Below are positions 60,446 through 64,000 of a stretch of DNA of 64,000 nt, piece after piece. A model generated the notes under the pieces. That model worked only from the letters and a program-made list of their open reading frames with translations. It was not told the origin of the DNA and did no database searches. Made by a program: the position numbers and the translations under genes. Each line of letters opens with the position of its first letter. The stretch's first letter is position 1. The DNA is from Bifidobacterium apousia (lineage in GTDB: Bacteria > Actinomycetota > Actinomycetes > Actinomycetales > Bifidobacteriaceae): contig NZ_VMHK01000004.1 in the NCBI RefSeq assembly GCF_007559275.1, forward strand, positions 105,664-169,663. Direction: 5' to 3'.

Positions 60446-63400
60446 TTACTCGTGCGAAGCGTGTGACAGTTGGTGTGTTTCCCTCCGGTGGCGGCGGGAT
60501 GCCAGGACCCCGCCCATGCCGGTCATGCCCGTGGCCAGGGCGAGCAGGATGCCCTCCCCTCCGGCTTTGGGAAGCACGCCCAAAGGCGTGTACGTGTAGG
60601 TGAGAGACTTGTCGGTTAAAATCTGTCCTGTGCCGCCGAGTGTGTAATCGACGCTCACTGTGACAGGTCCCGGCTCATGTGCAGGAGTCACCACGGTGAC
60701 GCTGTTGCTGTTGCTGGCTTGGTTCAGGCTCGTGGCTGGGCTTGTGTCGAATCTGACTGCGCTGATTACCGGCTGGAGGTTGAACGCCACCGGCACAGGA
60801 ACAAGACTCTGAGCTTTACTGTTATTTTCACCTGTATTTTCACCTGTGGGGATGCTGTCGTTGCCGAGCCGGCCAGAGTTGTTTATTCCCCATGCTTTGG
60901 TGTTTCCGTCCGTGTCAATGGCCAGCGAATGATGGTCCCCGGCGACTAGTTGCGCGACGTGCAACCAGGGGCCGGCCGTGCTTGTGGATTGCGCGGAGGC
61001 GAATACCTTAACAGGGAACGATTGATCTTTTGTGCTTTTGATGCCGAGCTGGCCATGATCGTTGTCTCCCCATGCCCAGGCGTTGCCGTCCTGATCGACT
61101 GCCAACGAATGATTTTCTCCACCGCTGACCTGCGTTGCTTTCAGTCCTTTGCTTGAGTCGTATGGGCTGCTAGGGTCGCGTACGGGCATAGGGAAAGACG
61201 AATCTATTTTCGTGTTGTTGCCGAGCTGGCCATTGCCGTTGTATCCCCATGCGTAGGCGTTCCCGTCGCTGCCTGCGGCAAGCGAATGAGCGTTCCCACC
61301 GCTGACTTGTGTGGCTTTCAGCCCTCTGCTCGTGTCAGTGGGGTTGGCGGGGTCTCGCACACGCACAGGAACGGTCGAATTCGCAGAGTCGCCACTGGTG
61401 TTGTTGCCGAGCTGGCCATTGTGGTTGTATCCCCATGCGTATGCGTATCCGTCGCTGCCCACGGCAAGCGAATGCGAGGCTCCGGCACTGACCTGTAGGG
61501 CTTTCAGTTGTTTGATCGCATCAGTAGGGCTTTTAGGATCGTGCACTGGCACAGGGAAAGACGAATCCGTTGTGATGTTGTTGCCGAGCTGGCCATATAG
61601 GTTGTTTCCCCAGGAGTACACGCATCCGTCGCTGCCCAAGGCCAATGAATGTGAGGCTCCGGCGCTAACCTGTGTGGCTTTCAGCCCTTTGCTTGCATCA
61701 GTAGGGTTGTTGGGGTCGCGCACACGCACAGGAACATACGAATATACGCTGTAACCGCTGGTGTTGTTGCCGAGCTGGCCATAGAAGTCCCATCCCCAGG
61801 AGTACACGTATCCATCGCTGCCCAGGGCCAAGGAATGCCATCCTCCGGCGCTGACCTGCACATAGGTGAAATCCGGCGGCAGGTCCGGATACGTCTTGCG
61901 ATCAGGCGTCTTTACTACGGCCGGCGTATGCCGTTCGGTGGTCGTCCCGTCGCCAAGCTCACCATAGGTGTTGTCTCCCCAGGCGTATGCATTCCCGTCG
62001 CTGCCTACAGCTAAGGAAAAACCAGAGAAATAGTTTTTTGATCCGCTGATCTGGCTGAATCGTATGCCGCGGCCGGGTGATGGGGTGATGGTGGTCTGCT
62101 GCCTGCCCAGCTGGCTGCCCTTGTCGGGGTTGATCTTCCACGTGTTGGTTGAGTCTAAGCGTGTCCATTTGGCGGTGAGGGTGAGGTTGTTGGTGACGGG
62201 TTTGCTGAAGTCGTAGGCGACGTTGTTGATGAACCATCCGTCGAATCGGTAGCCTTCGCGCGTTGGGTCGGGGGCGGGGCGCTGGACCCTGCCGTAGGGG
62301 TAGTCGACCTGCTGGGGGCCGGGCGTCGGGCTTCCCTTGTCTGTGTTGAAGGTGACTGTGTGGGTGGAGGCCGATCTCGTGTCTCTGGTCAGGGTCTGGT
62401 CGACGGTGTAGTTGAGGTTTCTGGTGAAAGTCTGGTTGTCTTGTCTGCCGGTGATGACGATGATGGCTTGTCCGGGTTTGCGGGCCGGGGCTTGCGCCTG
62501 CCAAGCATCGTTGGTTTTGTGGAGTGTCAGTGCTTGGCCGTCTATGCTGGCTGATTCCAGGATGGGGACAGTGGTCGTGTGTGTTCTGTCCGCTTTACCG
62601 GGCCGGCCTTGGGCATCCAGGCTCCACGTGTATATGCCGCCTTGCCGGTTGATTGCGATGATCCTGCTGGCGGTGCTGACGGCCTGCGTGTACTGCTGGT
62701 TCGCGTTGTCGGCGCGCATGGGCTTGCTGCCGGGCTGCCAGGCCCAGAGGCGGCCGTCCTTGCCGGTGATCATGGCCTGGTCCTCGTCGGCGGTGATCCT
62801 GCTGGCCTGTACGCCGCCCGGCAGGATCACCGGGGTCATGCCGGCCGTGCTGCCTGCTAGGTAGTGGACCTGCCCCTGTGAATCCAGGATGAGAAAGCCT
62901 TTGTTAAGCGCTGCAGTCTGGATGATGCGCGCGCCCGGGTTCTTCCTGATGTGCTCTGGTTGGGTGTTGCCGGTGTTGGTCGCATCCCATGTCCATGCTT
63001 GCCCGTCCGTGTCCAAGGCAAGGATCCGGCTGGCAGAGGCGACGGCGAAGACGGCCTGCGCCTGTCCGGGCAGGCGTGATACGGTTTGCTCTTCTGGCTT
63101 TGGGTTGGGATCATTCCCGCCGGCCTGGCTGGTCTGATAGGCGTAAACCTGTCCCTGCTGGTCCACGGCCAGGAGCCGGTTCTCGTTGACGCTGATGCTG
63201 GTTAACTGGGTGTTCTGGCTGGTCTTGAGGGTGGTGGGCGTGGCTTGTTGGCTGTTCCAGGTGTAGATGTGCTGGTCGGATCCGAGAGCCGCCTGCCATT
63301 GGTCGCTTGCTGCGGCCTGCAGGTAGTGGAATCCGTCGGATGCTTGGGCGGGGGCGGAAACCAGTTTGGGTGTGCGGTCTCGCGCCCAGGTGTAGATGCG

Positions 63401-64000
63401 CCCGTCGCCTGTCATACCGATAAACTGATCTCCTGCGGCTTGGACACTGACGTAGTAAGGCTCCTGCAGGCTGGGCGGGCTGATGGTCAGCCGGGCTCCG
63501 GTGGCGGGTCCATGGTCCGGGCTCAGCGTCCAGTTCGTGACCTGGGTCCAACGGGCTTTCAGGGTCATGTCCTGGAGGATGGGGGTCTGAAAGTCAAAAG
63601 GCTGGCAGTCGTATGTCCACCCGTCGAACCGGAAGCCTTCACGCACAGGGTTCTGTTGCGGGGGAGCGGCGAGAGTCCCGGTTTTCACGGTTGACTGTGT
63701 CGGCTTGCTGCCGTCGGCGGGGTCGAAACGCACTAAGTGCGCGGCTTGATCGTCTGTCTTTTCAGCTGATTTGGACGGAGCTGAGTCTGTATTGTCAGGT
63801 GTTCCCGTCGTCGATGACGGGGTGTCTGGGGTTGGTGTTGCGGTGCTTAATGGTGTGGTGGTTTGTATTGGTGATGGCGAGGGCAGTGGTGTGTCTGTTG
63901 CGTTGCTGGGGAGAGTGCCGGGGGTTTGCTTAGCTACGCGAGGGGTCTGACGACCCCCCCCCCCCGGTGAGTATGGGAGCGTCCGCCTGGGCGGATGCGA
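60446..64000 (-). CDS. RCC1-repeat surface protein B, partial at window end, frame interrupted at a G12 tract
   Basis: Paralogue of surface protein A with the same order of parts. The last bases of the window encode the end of the signal peptide ([12 protein letters not shown] equivalent), then 12 G. The body frame from 63955 down to 60446 is open, but the signal frame stops eight codons after the tract (…SSDPSRS then TAA). The body has an S/T/P-rich linker, a Flg_new repeat, seven short blades, a second Flg_new repeat (TREGYRFDGWFINN), seven classic RCC1 blades ([15 protein letters not shown] type), then LPKAGG, a hydrophobic helix and SRRHRRE. It has three more classic blades than A. The start codon lies beyond 64000. 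Confidence 0.85.
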   Translation of the reverse strand, partial: SHPPRRTLPYSPGGGGRQTPRVAKQTPGTLPSNATDTPLPSPSPIQTTTPLSTATPTPDTPSSTTGTPDNTDSAPSKSAEKTDDQAAHLVRFDPADGSKPTQSTVKTGTLAAPPQQNPVREGFRFDGWTYDCQPFDFQTPILQDMTLKARWTQVTNWTLSPDHGPATGARLTISPPSLQEPYYVSVQAAGDQFIGMTGDGRIYTWARDRTPKLVSAPAQASDGFHYLQAAASDQWQAALGSDQHIYTWNSQQATPTTLKTSQNTQLTSISVNENRLLAVDQQGQVYAYQTSQAGGNDPNPKPEEQTVSRLPGQAQAVFAVASASRILALDTDGQAWTWDATNTGNTQPEHIRKNPGARIIQTAALNKGFLILDSQGQVHYLAGSTAGMTPVILPGGVQASRITADEDQAMITGKDGRLWAWQPGSKPMRADNANQQYTQAVSTASRIIAINRQGGIYTWSLDAQGRPGKADRTHTTTVPILESASIDGQALTLHKTNDAWQAQAPARKPGQAIIVITGRQDNQTFTRNLNYTVDQTLTRDTRSASTHTVTFNTDKGSPTPGPQQVDYPYGRVQRPAPDPTREGYRFDGWFINNVAYDFSKPVTNNLTLTAKWTRLDSTNTWKINPDKGSQLGRQQTTITPSPGRGIRFSQISGSKNYFSGFSLAVGSDGNAYAWGDNTYGELGDGTTTERHTPAVVKTPDRKTYPDLPPDFTYVQVSAGGWHSLALGSDGYVYSWGWDFYGQLGNNTSGYSVYSYVPVRVRDPNNPTDASKGLKATQVSAGASHSLALGSDGCVYSWGNNLYGQLGNNITTDSSFPVPVHDPKSPTDAIKQLKALQVSAGASHSLAVGSDGYAYAWGYNHNGQLGNNTSGDSANSTVPVRVRDPANPTDTSRGLKATQVSGGNAHSLAAGSDGNAYAWGYNGNGQLGNNTKIDSSFPMPVRDPSSPYDSSKGLKATQVSGGENHSLAVDQDGNAWAWGDNDHGQLGIKSTKDQSFPVKVFASAQSTSTAGPWLHVAQLVAGDHHSLAIDTDGNTKAWGINNSGRLGNDSIPTGENTGENNSKAQSLVPVPVAFNLQPVISAVRFDTSPATSLNQASNSNSVTVVTPAHEPGPVTVSVDYTLGGTGQILTDKSLTYTYTPLGVLPKAGGEGILLALATGMTGMGGVLASRRHRRETHQLSHASHE
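63954..63965 (-). repeat. G12 contingency tract in surface protein B
   Basis: Same position and same length as in protein A; flanking bases are nearly identical. It puts signal peptide and body in different frames. Confidence 0.85.

Overview
The window reads as chromosome of a high-GC Bifidobacterium. The argCJBDFRGH cluster directly behind pheT, followed by tyrS, a disordered TPR protein, a NagD-type phosphatase and tlyA, is an order I know from Bifidobacterium. An sdhAB pair and RCC1-repeat surface proteins point to the B. asteroides (bee-gut) group. The genus is a fairly confident inference; the species group is tentative.

Layout. 1-3044: 3' end of pheT, a small DUF4190-like membrane protein and a DJ-1/PfpI protein. 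3087-12023: complete arginine pathway on the + strand, with its own repressor gene inside the operon and a tandem ARG box in front of argC. 12117-18778: SGNH hydrolase, tyrS, RG/RD-rich TPR protein, HAD phosphatase, small acidic protein, tlyA. 18885-18958: tRNA-Arg(ACG), then about 4.6 kb of gene-poor, partly very AT-rich DNA holding broken reading frames, which I read as a decayed island. 23607-29125: AraC regulator divergent from a heterodimeric ABC exporter, then a broken ABC ATPase and a 49-residue membrane protein. 30070-39114: LOG-type nucleotide hydrolase, O-methyltransferase, sdhAB with an unusual iron-sulfur subunit, a small MGMT-like protein, and yraN-comM-dprA. 39606-42088: pyridoxal kinase and metY, each with a clear terminator. 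42284-53712: two paralogous MacB-like ABC systems in tandem, convergent with a LuxR-type response regulator and an unusual tandem-fused histidine kinase. 54332-56404: lacI-rbsK with a likely operator. 56880-64000: two tandem paralogous giant surface proteins (signal peptide, S/T/P-rich linker, two RCC1-type propellers, LPxAG-like sorting signal).

The most striking feature is the last one. Each surface-protein gene has a run of 12 G (coding strand) just after the signal-peptide codons. At that length the signal peptide is out of frame with the large body in both copies; 11 or 14 G would join them. This looks like a pair of phase-variable contingency genes, both OFF in this sequence. The two copies also differ in blade number in the second propeller (4 versus 7). 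Other notable items are the kinase with a second membrane/dimerisation half in which the phospho-His is Gln, the SdhB with a long internal disordered insert, the decayed island, and the 85-bp tail-to-tail overlap of dprA with the MGMT-like gene.
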